From the NCBI RefSeq assembly GCF_000717185.1, contig NZ_JNYE01000134.1:1-16004 (forward strand): DNA of 16,004 nucleotides, read 5' to 3'. Position 1 is the stretch's first letter, and each line of letters starts with the position of its first letter. The translations under genes and the position numbers were made by a program. The notes below the pieces were generated by a model. That model had not been told where the DNA came from. It saw only the letters and a program-made list of their open reading frames with translations, and ran no database searches. Positions 1 to 7,872 of this stretch are shown here, one piece after another. The DNA comes from Kitasatospora phosalacinea. Its GTDB lineage: Bacteria > Actinomycetota > Actinomycetes > Streptomycetales > Streptomycetaceae.

Positions 1-120
1 CGGCTGCTCGGCGGGCTTGCCGCTCCCGGCGCGCGGCACGGCGGGGCGGGCGGAGCGGGGCGTGCCGGAGCCGGGCGGGGTGCGGCGCGGTCGGGGGGCG
101 TCGCCGGGCGGGCGGCTCAC
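1..120 (-). CDS. ftsI: FtsI/PBP3 N-terminus (partial, runs off left edge)
   Basis: A GTG at 120-118 overlaps the ftsL stop by four bases (GTGA), the usual sign of translational coupling. From it the frame stays open for 40 codons to the window edge. The visible peptide starts V-S-R-P-P-G-D-A and is rich in Pro, Arg and Gly, as expected for the cytoplasmic tail ahead of the single membrane anchor of a class B penicillin-binding protein. No membrane segment or transpeptidase motif lies inside the window. The assignment therefore rests on position: in the conserved dcw cluster rsmH and ftsL are followed by ftsI, the septal transpeptidase that works with FtsW. The upstream ribosome site is weak (GGGGCGCAGCG), which fits coupling to ftsL. 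An unrelated gene is possible but unlikely. Confidence 0.72.
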   Translation of the reverse strand, partial: MSRPPGDAPRPRRTPPGSGTPRSARPAVPRAGSGKPAEQP

Positions 121-710
121 CGCTGCGCCCCGGCGGACGGGCTGCCGGACGGGCCGGCGGACGGGCCGGGCGAGGGGCTGCCGGACGGGCCGGGCGCGGC
201 GCCGGCGGGCGGGGCGGGGGCGAGGTCGATGCCGGGGTCGGCGGGGCTCGCGCCCGCGCCGGGCGAAGCGGACCCGGCGGCGGAGGCGGACGGGTCGGCG
301 GTGCTGGGGCGCGGCACCGGCGGCTCGTCCTCGGCGGGCTCGGCCTTGCCGGTGACGGTGCCGTCCGGGTTGAGGAAGGCCGGGTCGCCGCCGGGGACCA
401 TGCCGAGCGCCCGGGCCTGCTGCTCCAGCGCGTCGGGCGCGGACTGCTGGGCGATCTGCTGCTGCAGGGTCTGCTGCTGGTCGGTGGCCTCGGTGGTCTG
501 CCTCTTGAGCCGGGAGAGGGTGAACGACCCTTCGTTCAGGGCGGTGTTGAGCATCAGCAGCCCGAGCAGCCCGGCCGACAGCAGGGCGACCACCAGCACC
601 GCGAACGGGGTGCGCCCCCGCATCGAGCGCGCTCCGGGCCGGACGGTGATCCGCGCCCTGCCCCCCTGCCCGGGGACGTTCCCCCGGGTCCGCTCGCCGG
701 CCACCGGCAC
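117..710 (-). CDS. ftsL: FtsL-like septum formation protein
   Basis: A 197-residue bitopic membrane protein. A basic N-terminal tail (1-34) is followed by one membrane helix (about 35-56). A coiled-coil stretch of Leu, Gln and Lys/Arg follows (about 60-103, for example LSRLKRQTTEATDQQQ), ending near LGM. This is the FtsL/DivIC plan: a periplasmic-side coiled coil that joins FtsQ and FtsB in the divisome and helps activate FtsWI. The tail from about residue 121 is low-complexity Pro, Ala, Ser and Gly, partly built from a 12-bp tandem repeat, and is longer than in most FtsL proteins. The start is GTG at 710 with GGAG a few bases upstream. The gene lies 39 bp after rsmH and overlaps ftsI by four bases. 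Sequence identity in this family is always low, so the name relies on topology plus position. Confidence 0.85.
   Translation of the reverse strand: MPVAGERTRGNVPGQGGRARITVRPGARSMRGRTPFAVLVVALLSAGLLGLLMLNTALNEGSFTLSRLKRQTTEATDQQQTLQQQIAQQSAPDALEQQARALGMVPGGDPAFLNPDGTVTGKAEPAEDEPPVPRPSTADPSASAAGSASPGAGASPADPGIDLAPAPPAGAAPGPSGSPSPGPSAGPSGSPSAGAQR
135..194. repeat. 12-bp tandem repeat inside the 3' end of ftsL
   Basis: Five successive 12-base units on the plus strand follow the pattern GGACGGGCTGCC / GGACGGGCCGGC / GGACGGGCCGGG / CGAGGGGCTGCC / GGACGGGCCGGG. A sixth degenerate unit runs to 206. On the minus strand they encode a four-residue repeat of the Pro-Ser-Gly/Ala-Pro type, so the repeat stays in frame and can change copy number without breaking ftsL. 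Confidence 0.75.
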
Positions 711-749
711 CGCTCCACTCCCCTTCGCTCCGCTGCTCCCGGCGGCTGG

Positions 750-1718
750 CTACCTCCGGGTCCGTCTGATCCTCTCCGCCACGCGCAGCCGTACGGGCGC
801 GGCGCGCCGGTTCTCCTCGATCTCCTCCTCGGTGGCCAGTTCGGCCCCGCGGGTGAGGAGTTTCAGCCAGGGCTGGAGCTCCTCGGGGATCACCGGCAGG
901 CCCGGCGGGGCGGTGGAGGTGGCGCCGGCCTGGAGGTACTGCTTCACCAGGCGGTCCTCCAGCGACTGGTAGGACATCACCACGATCCGGCCGCCCACCG
1001 CGAGGGCGTCCAGCGCGCCGGGGATCGCCCGGTCCAGCACCTCCAGCTCGCCGTTGACCTCGATCCGCAGCGCCTGGAAGGTCCGCTTGGCCGGGTTGCC
1101 GCCGGTGCGCCGGGTGGCCGCCGGGATGGCGTTGCGCACCAACTCGACAAGACGAGCGCTGGTGGTGAACGGTTCCCGCTCGCGCTCGCGCAGCACCGCG
1201 GAGGCGATCTTCCCGGCGAACCGCTCCTCGCCGTAGACCTTGAGGATCCGGGCCAGGTCGCCGTGGCTGTAGGTGTTGAGCACCTCGGCGGCGGAGATGC
1301 CGCGGGTCTGGTCCATCCGCATGTCCAGCGGGGCGTCCTGGGAGTAGGCGAAGCCGCGGTCGGCCTCGTCCAGCTGCATCGAGGAGACGCCGAGGTCGAA
1401 CAGCACGCCGTGCACCTCGGGGACGCCCAACTCGTCCAGGACGCGCGGGATCTCGTCGTACACGGCGTGCACCAGGGTGGCCCGGTCGCCGAACGGGGCG
1501 AGCCGCCGGGCGGAGAGCTCCAGGGCCCGCGGGTCGCGGTCGACGGCGATCAGGCGGACGTCCGGGAAGCGGGTCAGCAGGGCTTCGCTGTGGCCGCCCA
1601 GGCCGAGGGTGGCGTCCACCACGACGGCGCCGGGCGCCGAGATCGCCGGGGCCAGGGCGTCCAGGCAGCGCTCCAGCATCACCGGGATGTGCCGGGGGGC
1701 GGGGCTGTCGGTACTCAT
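750..1718 (-). CDS. rsmH: 16S rRNA (cytosine(1402)-N(4))-methyltransferase RsmH (MraW)
   Basis: This 322-residue protein has the full RsmH signature. It has the N-terminal HIPVML (10-15), the SAM-binding [10 protein letters not shown] (35-44), AVDRDP (58-63), [11 protein letters not shown] (107-117), DMRMD (132-136), [19 protein letters not shown] (207-225) and [11 protein letters not shown] (249-259). The family N4-methylates C1402 of 16S rRNA in the ribosomal P site, using S-adenosylmethionine. The length is normal. It is the first gene of the dcw cluster here, with ftsL 39 bp downstream. The start is ATG at 1718; an AGGAAGG lies about 13 bases upstream, a loose ribosome site. No mraZ lies upstream: the next gene is the divergent MoxR ATPase. 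Confidence 0.97.
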   Translation of the reverse strand: MSTDSPAPRHIPVMLERCLDALAPAISAPGAVVVDATLGLGGHSEALLTRFPDVRLIAVDRDPRALELSARRLAPFGDRATLVHAVYDEIPRVLDELGVPEVHGVLFDLGVSSMQLDEADRGFAYSQDAPLDMRMDQTRGISAAEVLNTYSHGDLARILKVYGEERFAGKIASAVLREREREPFTTSARLVELVRNAIPAATRRTGGNPAKRTFQALRIEVNGELEVLDRAIPGALDALAVGGRIVVMSYQSLEDRLVKQYLQAGATSTAPPGLPVIPEELQPWLKLLTRGAELATEEEIEENRRAAPVRLRVAERIRRTRR

Positions 1719-1974
1719 ACGGGGGCGGGGCCTTCCTCAGGTGCGGTGTGGCCGGGCCATTCTCGCGCACCGGGCGGGCCGGGCCGCACGCCGCCCGTGG
1801 TCCCCGCCCGCTCGCTCGGGGGAAGGAGCGACCGCCCGGCACCGGGGAAGGTGCGCCAGGTGGGCACGGAGCGGGAGGAGGCCGCGGGCTGCGTACGGGC
1901 GGGCCGACCCGGCGCGGAGAGCGGCCGGGCCGCCCGGTCGCCGGGCGCCGTCCGCCGTGCTCCACTGCGCCTGC

Positions 1975-2002
1975 AGCCTATCGCCCGCGCCCCGGCAGTC
2001 AA
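1975..2002 (-). promoter_or_regulatory. Housekeeping-type promoter for rsmH-ftsL-ftsI
   Basis: On the minus strand, TTGACT (2002-1997) is followed after 16 bases by TAGGCT (1980-1975). This is a close match to the HrdB/sigma-70 pattern TTGACN-N16/18-TANNNT and stands out in DNA this GC-rich. Transcription would start near 1968, giving rsmH a leader of about 250 nt. Confidence 0.6.
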
Positions 2003-2274
2003 CGCCCCGCTCCGGCGCACCACCCGGGCGGCCGTATCGGTTTGCGCAGGTCGGGCCGGTGGGCGGGGGCGCCGCGGGGAGCGCGGGGGCCGGCCGGGGC
2101 CGGGGCGCGGGGCCCCGGCGGGCGCGCCGGACGAACCGGGGCGAAGCCGTCCGAACGGGCCGCGCGGCGGAGGGCGGCCGCACCCGCGCCGGGGAATCCG
2201 TCGCCCCCGGAGGAAACCGCCGGGGCCCGGGCCCCGTCCCAAACCGGGACAGCCTTCGCGTCTCGCCCGGGCGG

Positions 2275-2304
2275 GTGACTTCTGGCCGTGCGACAGGGAA
2301 GAAT
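2275..2304 (+). promoter_or_regulatory. Candidate promoter for the MoxR-DUF58-transglutaminase operon
   Basis: GTGACT (2275-2280), 18 bases, then AAGAAT (2299-2304). Five of six positions agree with TTGACN, and the -10 keeps the A at position 2 and the final T. Only moderately convincing. It sits about 70 bases upstream of the chosen GTG start. Confidence 0.35.
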
Positions 2305-2374
2305 GCGCCAAGTATTCGGGGTGGGCCGGGCTCGAACCAGCCGCCCGGTGACTGTGCAACATGGGAGCGTACGG

Positions 2375-3394
2375 GTGACGACCATCAACGGACAGGGCAC
2401 GGAACAGCCGGAGTCGGGCCGCCACGACCGCCGGGAGCCGGCCGGCATGGCGGAGCTGGCGGCGGTGGTCGACCGGGTCCGGAAGTCCGTGGAAAGCGTG
2501 ATCGAGGGCAAGCCGGAGGCGGTCCGGATCGCGCTCACGGTGCTCCTCGCCGAGGGCCACCTGCTGCTGGAGGACGTGCCGGGCGTCGGCAAGACCATGC
2601 TCGCCAAGACGCTGGCCCGCTCGGTGGACTGCACGGTGCGCCGCATCCAGTTCACCCCGGACCTGCTGCCGTCCGACGTGACCGGCACCAACGTGTTCGA
2701 CCAGCACCAGCGGGACTTCGAGTTCCGGCCCGGCGCGATCTTCGCGCAGATCGTGGTCGGCGACGAGATCAACCGGGCCTCGCCGAAGACCCAGTCCGCG
2801 CTGCTGGAGTCGATGGAGGAGCGCCAGGTCACCATCGACGGCACCACCCACGAACTGCCCTCGCCGTTCATGGTGATCGCCACCCAGAACCCGGTGGAGA
2901 TGGAGGGCACCTACGCCCTGCCCGAGGCCCAGCGCGACCGCTTCATGGCCCGCGTCTCGATCGGCTACCCCAGCGCCGAGGCCGAGTTCGCGATGCTCGA
3001 CCTGCACTCCGCGGCCAACCCGCTGGACGACCTGCAGCCGGTCGCGCACGCCTCCGACCTGCTCAAGCTGATCGACCTGGTGAAGACCGTCTACGTCGCC
3101 GACCCGGTCCGCCGGTACGCCGTCGACCTGGTCGCCGCCACCCGCACCAGCCCCGAGCTGCGGCTCGGCGCCTCCCCCCGGGCCACCCTGCACCTGGTCC
3201 GGGCGGCCCGCGCGCACGCCGCCCTGGAGGGCCGCGACTACGTGCTGCCGGACGACATCCAGGTGCTCGCCGCCCCCGTGCTGGCGCACCGCCTGCTGCC
3301 GACCTCGGAGACCCAGCTGAGCCGCCGCACGGTCGAGCAGGTCGTGCTCGACCTGGTGGCCCGACTCCCGATCCCGCGCCCGCAGGGCCGCTGA
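2375..3394 (+). CDS. MoxR-family AAA+ ATPase
   Basis: A 339-residue ATPase of the MoxR branch of AAA+ proteins. Walker A is EDVPGVGKT (66-74) and Walker B is IVVGDE (126-131), followed by INRASPKTQSALLE. Sensor 1 is in IATQNPVEMEGTY (N172), and LPEAQRDRF (arginines 187 and 189) carries the arginine-finger region. The C-terminal helical lid contains YVLPDDIQVLA. MoxR ATPases act as chaperone-like factors that mature partner proteins, often encoded beside a DUF58 gene, as here. I chose GTG at 2375 because GGGAG lies seven bases upstream. An ATG at 2288 in the same frame would add 29 unconserved residues over the promoter region. The stop is separated by one base from the DUF58 start. The natural client, by context, is the DUF58 and transglutaminase pair; that is inference. 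Confidence 0.95.
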   Translation: MTTINGQGTEQPESGRHDRREPAGMAELAAVVDRVRKSVESVIEGKPEAVRIALTVLLAEGHLLLEDVPGVGKTMLAKTLARSVDCTVRRIQFTPDLLPSDVTGTNVFDQHQRDFEFRPGAIFAQIVVGDEINRASPKTQSALLESMEERQVTIDGTTHELPSPFMVIATQNPVEMEGTYALPEAQRDRFMARVSIGYPSAEAEFAMLDLHSAANPLDDLQPVAHASDLLKLIDLVKTVYVADPVRRYAVDLVAATRTSPELRLGASPRATLHLVRAARAHAALEGRDYVLPDDIQVLAAPVLAHRLLPTSETQLSRRTVEQVVLDLVARLPIPRPQGR

Positions 3395-3395
3395 G

Positions 3396-4721
3396 GTGGC
3401 GCGCACCGCCCGCGCCTCCGGGGTGCGCGCCGCACTGCGCGGGCTCACCACCCGGGGGCGCTCCTTCCTCGCGGCCGGGCTGACCGCCGCCGTCTGCGCG
3501 TTCGTGTTCGGCCAGGCCGCCCTGCTCCAGGTCGGCGTGCTGCTGGCGGTGCTGCCGCTGGCGGCCGCCGCGCTGCTGGTGCGCACCCGCTACCGGGTCG
3601 CCTCCGGCCGCCGGCTCAGCCCGCACCGGGCCGCGGCCGGCCAGGAGGCCCGGGTGCACCTGCGGCTGGACAACGTCTCCCGGGTGCCCACCGGCCTGCT
3701 GCTGCTGGAGGACAGGGTCCCGTACGTGCTGGGCCCGCGCCCGCGCTTCGTGCTGGACCGGGTCGAGCCGCGCGGCTTCCGCGAGGTGTCCTACCGGGTC
3801 CGCTCCGACCTGCGCGGCCGCTACCCGCTGGGCCCGCTGCAGCTGCGGCTGTCCGACCCGTTCGGGATGTGCGAGCTGACCCGCGCGTTCAGCGCCGCCG
3901 ACGTGCTGACCGTCGTCCCGCAGGTCCAGGACCTGCCGCCGGTGCGGCTGCCCGGCGAGTCCACCGGGCAGGGGGACTCCAACAGCCACACCCTGGCGCT
4001 GGCCGGCGACGACGACGTCATCCCGCGCGAGTACCGGCACGGCGACGACCTGCGCCGGGTGCACTGGAAGTCCACCGCCCGGTACGGCGAGCTGATGGTC
4101 CGCCGGGAGGAGCAGCCGCTGCAGGCCCGCGCGACCGTGCTGCTGGACACCCGGGAGGCCGCGCACCGCGGCTCGGGCCCGGCGTCCTCGTTCGAGTGGG
4201 CGGTGTCCTGCGCCGCCTCGGTCTCGGTCGACCTGGTGCAGCGCGGCTACCGGACCAGGCTGCTCACCGACACCGGCTTCTCGGTGCCCGACCCCGGGGC
4301 GAGCGGCGGCGCGAGCGCCGCCGAGTCCGTCGGCACGCTGCTGGACGCGCTGGCCGTGGTCGAGCACTCCGACGGCGGCACCCTGGCCCGCGCCGAGGAG
4401 GTGCTGCGGCTCGGCGGCGAGGGCCTGCTGGTCGCGGTCGTCGGCGAGCTGGACGAGGAGCAGGCCGAGCGGCTGGCCCGGCTGCGCCGGCGCACCGGCG
4501 GCGCCGTCGCCCTGCTGCTGGACACCGGCACCTGGGCGGGGCTGCGCCACCTGCTGCCGGAGACCGGGGACGAGCAGCTGACCGCCCGGGTCACCAGGCT
4601 GCGCGAGTCCGGCTGGACCGTGCTGCCGGTGCGGGCGGGCGACTCGCTGCCCGCCCTGTGGCGGGCCGCGGACCGCACCCAGAACACCACCGTTCCCTAC
4701 CGAGACGAGGTCGGCGCGTGA
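3396..4721 (+). CDS. DUF58 domain membrane protein
   Basis: A 441-residue protein with two adjacent membrane helices near the N-terminus (about 23-39 and 42-62), then a beta-rich region. The DUF58 core is at 211-239: REYRHGDDLRRVHWKSTAR followed by GELMVRREE. The remainder resembles a von Willebrand A-like fold (VLLDT near 250), the usual DUF58 arrangement. Proteins of this family occur with MoxR ATPases and transglutaminase-like proteins and are thought to act together at the membrane; the molecular activity is not established. The GTG start is one base after the MoxR stop with no strong ribosome site of its own, so translation probably depends on coupling. The stop overlaps the next start (GTGA). 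Confidence 0.93.
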   Translation: MARTARASGVRAALRGLTTRGRSFLAAGLTAAVCAFVFGQAALLQVGVLLAVLPLAAAALLVRTRYRVASGRRLSPHRAAAGQEARVHLRLDNVSRVPTGLLLLEDRVPYVLGPRPRFVLDRVEPRGFREVSYRVRSDLRGRYPLGPLQLRLSDPFGMCELTRAFSAADVLTVVPQVQDLPPVRLPGESTGQGDSNSHTLALAGDDDVIPREYRHGDDLRRVHWKSTARYGELMVRREEQPLQARATVLLDTREAAHRGSGPASSFEWAVSCAASVSVDLVQRGYRTRLLTDTGFSVPDPGASGGASAAESVGTLLDALAVVEHSDGGTLARAEEVLRLGGEGLLVAVVGELDEEQAERLARLRRRTGGAVALLLDTGTWAGLRHLLPETGDEQLTARVTRLRESGWTVLPVRAGDSLPALWRAADRTQNTTVPYRDEVGA

Positions 4722-7135
4722 CCACCCGGGCCAAGTTGACGCTCTGCGCGGCCCTGGCCACCGCCCTGGCGGCGCTGTGCCTGTCCCCGCTGTTCCAGGA
4801 CTCCTTCGCGTTCGCCCCGCACGGGCTGCTGATGATCGCCGTCGCGGCCGGCGCCGGGGCCGGGCTGCGCGCCCTGCCGCTCCCCCGGGCCCTGGTGCCG
4901 CCGCTGCAGCTCCTCGTGGTGCTGTACGTGCTGCTGCTCACCACCGTGCAGTCCTCGATGACCGGCGGCCTGCTGCCCGGCCCGAAGGCGCTGGACGCCG
5001 TCTCCACGCTGCTGAGCAACGGCGGCACCGACGTCCAGGAGTACGCGATCCCCGCCCCGGCCAGCGACGGCCTGCGGATGATCGTGGTCGGCTCGGTCGC
5101 CCTGGTCGCCGTCCTGGTCGACACCCTGGCGGTCACCTACCGCCGGGCCGCCGCCGCGGGCCTGCCGCTGCTGGCCGTGTACTCGGTCGCGGGCGGCCTG
5201 GCCGAGTCGCCGGGCGGCATGTGGCTGTGGTTCCTGTTCGCAGCCGCGGGCTACCTGGCCCTGCTCTACACCGAGGGCCAGGACCGGCTCACCCGCTGGG
5301 GCCGGGTCTTCCACGGCACCGGCCGCTCCGCCGTGGCGCTGTCCAACGGCGGGCGCCGGATCGGCATGATCGCGCTGGCCGCCGCCGTCCTGCTGCCGGT
5401 GTTCGTCCCCGCGGTCGGCACCGGCCTGTTCGACCAGGCGGGCAGCCACAGCGGCGAGGGCACCGGCGGCGGCAAGGGCAACGACGACGAGCGCTCGCTC
5501 AACCTGGTCGTCGCGCTCACCGCCAACCTGCGCGCCAGCGACGACACCGAGCTGCTGACCTTCTCCACCGACTCGCCCGACGCCGACCAGCTCTACCTGC
5601 GGATCGCCGCGCTCAGCGAGTTCAACGGCCAGGAGTGGCTGACCGGGGACCAGGACCCGGAGCAGGTGCCCGCCACCGTGCCCGGCCCCGAGGGCCTCTC
5701 CCCGAACCTGCCGACCACCTCGGTCCGCACCAACGTCACGGTCTCCGACCAGCTCAACACCACCTGGCTGCCGATGCCGTACCCGATGTCCTGGGTGGAG
5801 CTGCCGAACAGCGCGAACTGGCGCTTCGACCCGGTCGGGCGCACCCTCAACGGCGTCAACGGCCAGAAGAGCAAGGGCCTGAAGTACTCCGTCGGCTCGG
5901 TCAGCGTCGACGCCACCGCCGCCCAGCTGCGCAACGCGGGCGCTCCCCCGGCCGACGTCGCCGAGCGCTACCTCGACCTGCCCGCCAACCTGCCGTCCGT
6001 GGTGGCCGACACCGCCCGGGACGTCACCAAGGGCAAGACCACCCCGTACGACCGGGCCGTCGCCCTGCAGCAGTACTTCACCAGCGGCGGCTTCACCTAC
6101 AACACCAAGATCGACGCGCGCACCGGGCCGGACGCCATCGCCAAGTTCCTGCAGGACAAGGAGGGCTTCTGCGTCCACTTCGCCGCCACCATGGCCGCGA
6201 TGTCCCGCTCCCTGGGCATCCCCGCCCGGGTCGCGATCGGCTTCACCCCGGGCGAGGGCAACGGCACCGACCGGGTGGTGCGCAGCTCCAACTACCACGC
6301 CTGGCCCGAGCTGTACTTCAACGGCTACGGCTGGATGCGCTTCGAGCCCACCCCGAACCGGGGCACCACCCCGCTGTACTCCGTGCAGCAGGCCGCGCCC
6401 ACCAGCACGCCCAGCGCCGCGCCCAGCAGCGCCGCGCCCAGCGCGCAGCCCTCCGCCCAGCCGTCCTCCTCCAGCAGCTGCCCCCCGCAGCAGCACAAGA
6501 TCGGCGACTGCGAGGACGAGGACGCCGTGGTCGAGCACAAGACCGTCGAGACGCCCTGGTGGCAGACCTGGCCCGCGCTGGTCACCGTCCTCGCCGTCCT
6601 GCTGCTGCTCGCGGCGCTGGCCTTCCCGATGCTCTGGCGCACCAGGCTGCGCCGACGCCGCCTCGGCGCCGGACGCCACCTGCCCGGCGCGGGCGGGCCG
6701 CCGCTCACCGACGAACAGGTGCTCGCCGCCTGGGCCGAACTCGTCGACTCCGCGTGGGACCTGGGCATCCCGCCGGACGAGGCCCGCACCCCGCGCAACG
6801 CCGTCCGGCGGCTCGCCGAGGACGCCCGCCTCGACGCCGACTCCGCGGCCGCCGCGGGCCGGGTCGCCCTCGCCACCGAGCGCGTCATGTACGCCCGCGA
6901 CTCCGACGCGCCCCCGCACCTGGGCGGCGACGTCCGCACCGCCCGCGAGGCGCTGCGGGTCCGGGCGACCCGCACCCGCCGCCTGCGCGCGCTGCTGCTG
7001 CCCGCCTCCGCGGTGCGGCTGTGGTGGCGGGCCCAGGACCGGGCCGCGGCCCGCCGCGAGCGCACGGCCGAACGGGTGGCGGCGGTCCGGGCCGCCGTGA
7101 CCAAGCCGTTCCGGCGGCGCCGCAAGGACGGATAG
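4718..7135 (+). CDS. Transglutaminase-like membrane protein (TgpA type, DUF3488-TGc-DUF4129)
   Basis: An 805-residue protein. The N-terminal part (1-235) has about six or seven membrane helices, as in TgpA/DUF3488 proteins. An extracytoplasmic segment leads to the transglutaminase/protease core. The catalytic Cys is C485 in EGFCVHFAATMAAMSRSLG, the His is H527 in YHAWPELYFNGYGW, and the acid is E543 in RFEPTP. Glu replaces the Asp seen in many relatives, though Glu is common in this subgroup. A Pro/Ser/Ala-rich linker (about 561-600, containing CPPQQHKIGDC) precedes a final helix (about 617-637) and a cytoplasmic DUF4129-like domain (DEQVLAAWAELVDSAWDLG). The GTG start has GAGG seven bases upstream and overlaps the DUF58 stop by four bases. 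The domain could cleave or crosslink peptides at the cell surface; the substrate is unknown. Confidence 0.93.
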   Translation: MTTRAKLTLCAALATALAALCLSPLFQDSFAFAPHGLLMIAVAAGAGAGLRALPLPRALVPPLQLLVVLYVLLLTTVQSSMTGGLLPGPKALDAVSTLLSNGGTDVQEYAIPAPASDGLRMIVVGSVALVAVLVDTLAVTYRRAAAAGLPLLAVYSVAGGLAESPGGMWLWFLFAAAGYLALLYTEGQDRLTRWGRVFHGTGRSAVALSNGGRRIGMIALAAAVLLPVFVPAVGTGLFDQAGSHSGEGTGGGKGNDDERSLNLVVALTANLRASDDTELLTFSTDSPDADQLYLRIAALSEFNGQEWLTGDQDPEQVPATVPGPEGLSPNLPTTSVRTNVTVSDQLNTTWLPMPYPMSWVELPNSANWRFDPVGRTLNGVNGQKSKGLKYSVGSVSVDATAAQLRNAGAPPADVAERYLDLPANLPSVVADTARDVTKGKTTPYDRAVALQQYFTSGGFTYNTKIDARTGPDAIAKFLQDKEGFCVHFAATMAAMSRSLGIPARVAIGFTPGEGNGTDRVVRSSNYHAWPELYFNGYGWMRFEPTPNRGTTPLYSVQQAAPTSTPSAAPSSAAPSAQPSAQPSSSSSCPPQQHKIGDCEDEDAVVEHKTVETPWWQTWPALVTVLAVLLLLAALAFPMLWRTRLRRRRLGAGRHLPGAGGPPLTDEQVLAAWAELVDSAWDLGIPPDEARTPRNAVRRLAEDARLDADSAAAAGRVALATERVMYARDSDAPPHLGGDVRTAREALRVRATRTRRLRALLLPASAVRLWWRAQDRAAARRERTAERVAAVRAAVTKPFRRRRKDG

Positions 7136-7193
7136 CCCCGTCCGGCGCCCCGCGACCCGCGTCCCGCGGGCGCGGGGTGTCGGCGGGGACGGC

Positions 7194-7248
7194 ACGAGAA
7201 GAGATCCGCCCCGGGAGGGAAGACCTTCCGGGGCGGATCTCTTCTCGT
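7194..7248. terminator. Bidirectional terminator between convergent genes
   Basis: A 20-bp perfect inverted repeat (CGAGAAGAGATCCGCCCCGG at 7195-7214 against 7228-7247) extends to about 25 pairs with the outer A-T and the inner GAGG/CCTT (one G-T), closing a five-base loop GAAGA. It lies 58 bases after the transglutaminase stop and 16 bases after the end of the opposing DUF3040 gene, so it can end both transcripts. The outer arm gives a short GAGAAGAG / CTCTTCTC tract instead of a long T-run. Confidence 0.88.
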
Positions 7249-7264
7249 TGCGTTCCGGTCGCTG

Positions 7265-7642
7265 CTACAGGCCGCTCTGCTCGTCGCGGCGGCGCTGCCA
7301 GCGCTGTTCCATTCGATCCACGACACCGGACTTCCGGCGTGGCGCGGCCGCCTGCCGTGGGCCGTGTCCGGCCGGGCCGCGGCGCCACGCGGTGACCGCG
7401 AGGACCGCACAACCAAGCATCACCAGGAACCCGACCACACTGACCCAGATGACCTGCGCGACCAGGCCGCCCATGAGCAGCGCGATGCCTGCCACGAACC
7501 CCGCCACGGCCAGGTAGACCCGCCGACGGGTGTAGGTGTGCAGGCCGGTTCCCTCGAGCGCTGACGCGAACTTGGGATCTTCGGCGTACAGCGCTCGCTC
7601 CATCTGCTCGAGCAGTCGCTGCTCGTGCTCCGAGAGCGGCAC
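7265..7642 (-). CDS. DUF3040 small membrane protein
   Basis: A 125-residue protein that opens with the DUF3040 hallmark MPLSEHEQRLLEQMERALY, followed by AEDPKFASAL (20-29). Two membrane helices follow (about 43-60 and 65-86), then a basic C-terminal tail (RRKSGVVDRMEQRWQRRRD). The family is confined to actinobacteria, and its function is unknown. The start is GTG at 7642, fixed by a perfect AGGAGG five bases upstream. It is the last gene of a minus-strand run, 230 bp after the methyltransferase, and ends just before the shared hairpin terminator. Nothing odd in sequence or composition. Confidence 0.93.
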   Translation of the reverse strand: MPLSEHEQRLLEQMERALYAEDPKFASALEGTGLHTYTRRRVYLAVAGFVAGIALLMGGLVAQVIWVSVVGFLVMLGCAVLAVTAWRRGPAGHGPRQAAAPRRKSGVVDRMEQRWQRRRDEQSGL

Positions 7643-7754
7643 GGAGTCCTCCTACTCGTCGGTCGCGGGGCGACCGGTCCGCCACCCCTGGCTCGGGCCT
7701 GTGTGGTCCATATGCCCCACCGGTCTGGCCGTCATGCTTACCGGCTTTACCCAG

Positions 7755-7760
7755 ATCATA
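7755..7760 (-). promoter_or_regulatory. -10-like box upstream of the DUF3040 gene
   Basis: TATGAT on the minus strand is a near-perfect -10 hexamer in a locally AT-richer patch, about 110 bases before the DUF3040 start. The only TTGACC nearby (7790-7785) is 24 bases away, too far for a normal -35. If this is a promoter it lacks a standard -35 or uses an activator. Confidence 0.28.
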
Positions 7761-7872
7761 CGGTCCACGGCCGCGGTTCGGCGTGGTCAATCAGGCGTGG
7801 CTCGGGCCACCTCGTCGGCGACCCGCACACCTGCAACGAGCGGAGGGCCCGCTTGGTGCCCCCCGCGGAGGA

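Larger units (their letters stand above)
1719..2374. other. 656-bp divergent spacer between rsmH and the MoxR operon
   Basis: This extremely GC-rich DNA has long open frames on both strands, but their products are Arg/Pro/Gly-rich and lack any recognisable motif. I call no gene. It holds a minus-strand promoter (1975-2002), a short hairpin in the rsmH leader (TCGCTC at 1812-1817 pairing with GAGCGA at 1826-1831), a plus-strand promoter candidate (2275-2304) and a tRNA T-arm-like stretch (2317-2341). Confidence 0.6.

Noticed and set aside
1737..2183. A minus-strand coding frame of about 148 codons upstream of rsmH
   Set aside because: The product is Arg/Pro/Ala-rich without motifs, and the good rsmH promoter lies inside it. 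High GC content creates such frames by default.
2288..2374. Upstream ATG start for the MoxR ATPase
   Set aside because: The extra 29 residues have no family resemblance and no ribosome site, while GTG at 2375 has GGGAG at the right distance.
2317..2395. A complete tRNA gene on the minus strand
   Set aside because: Only the T-arm and a possible 3' acceptor strand can be drawn. No matching GGGGTGG 5' acceptor strand, anticodon stem or D-arm is present at the right distances.
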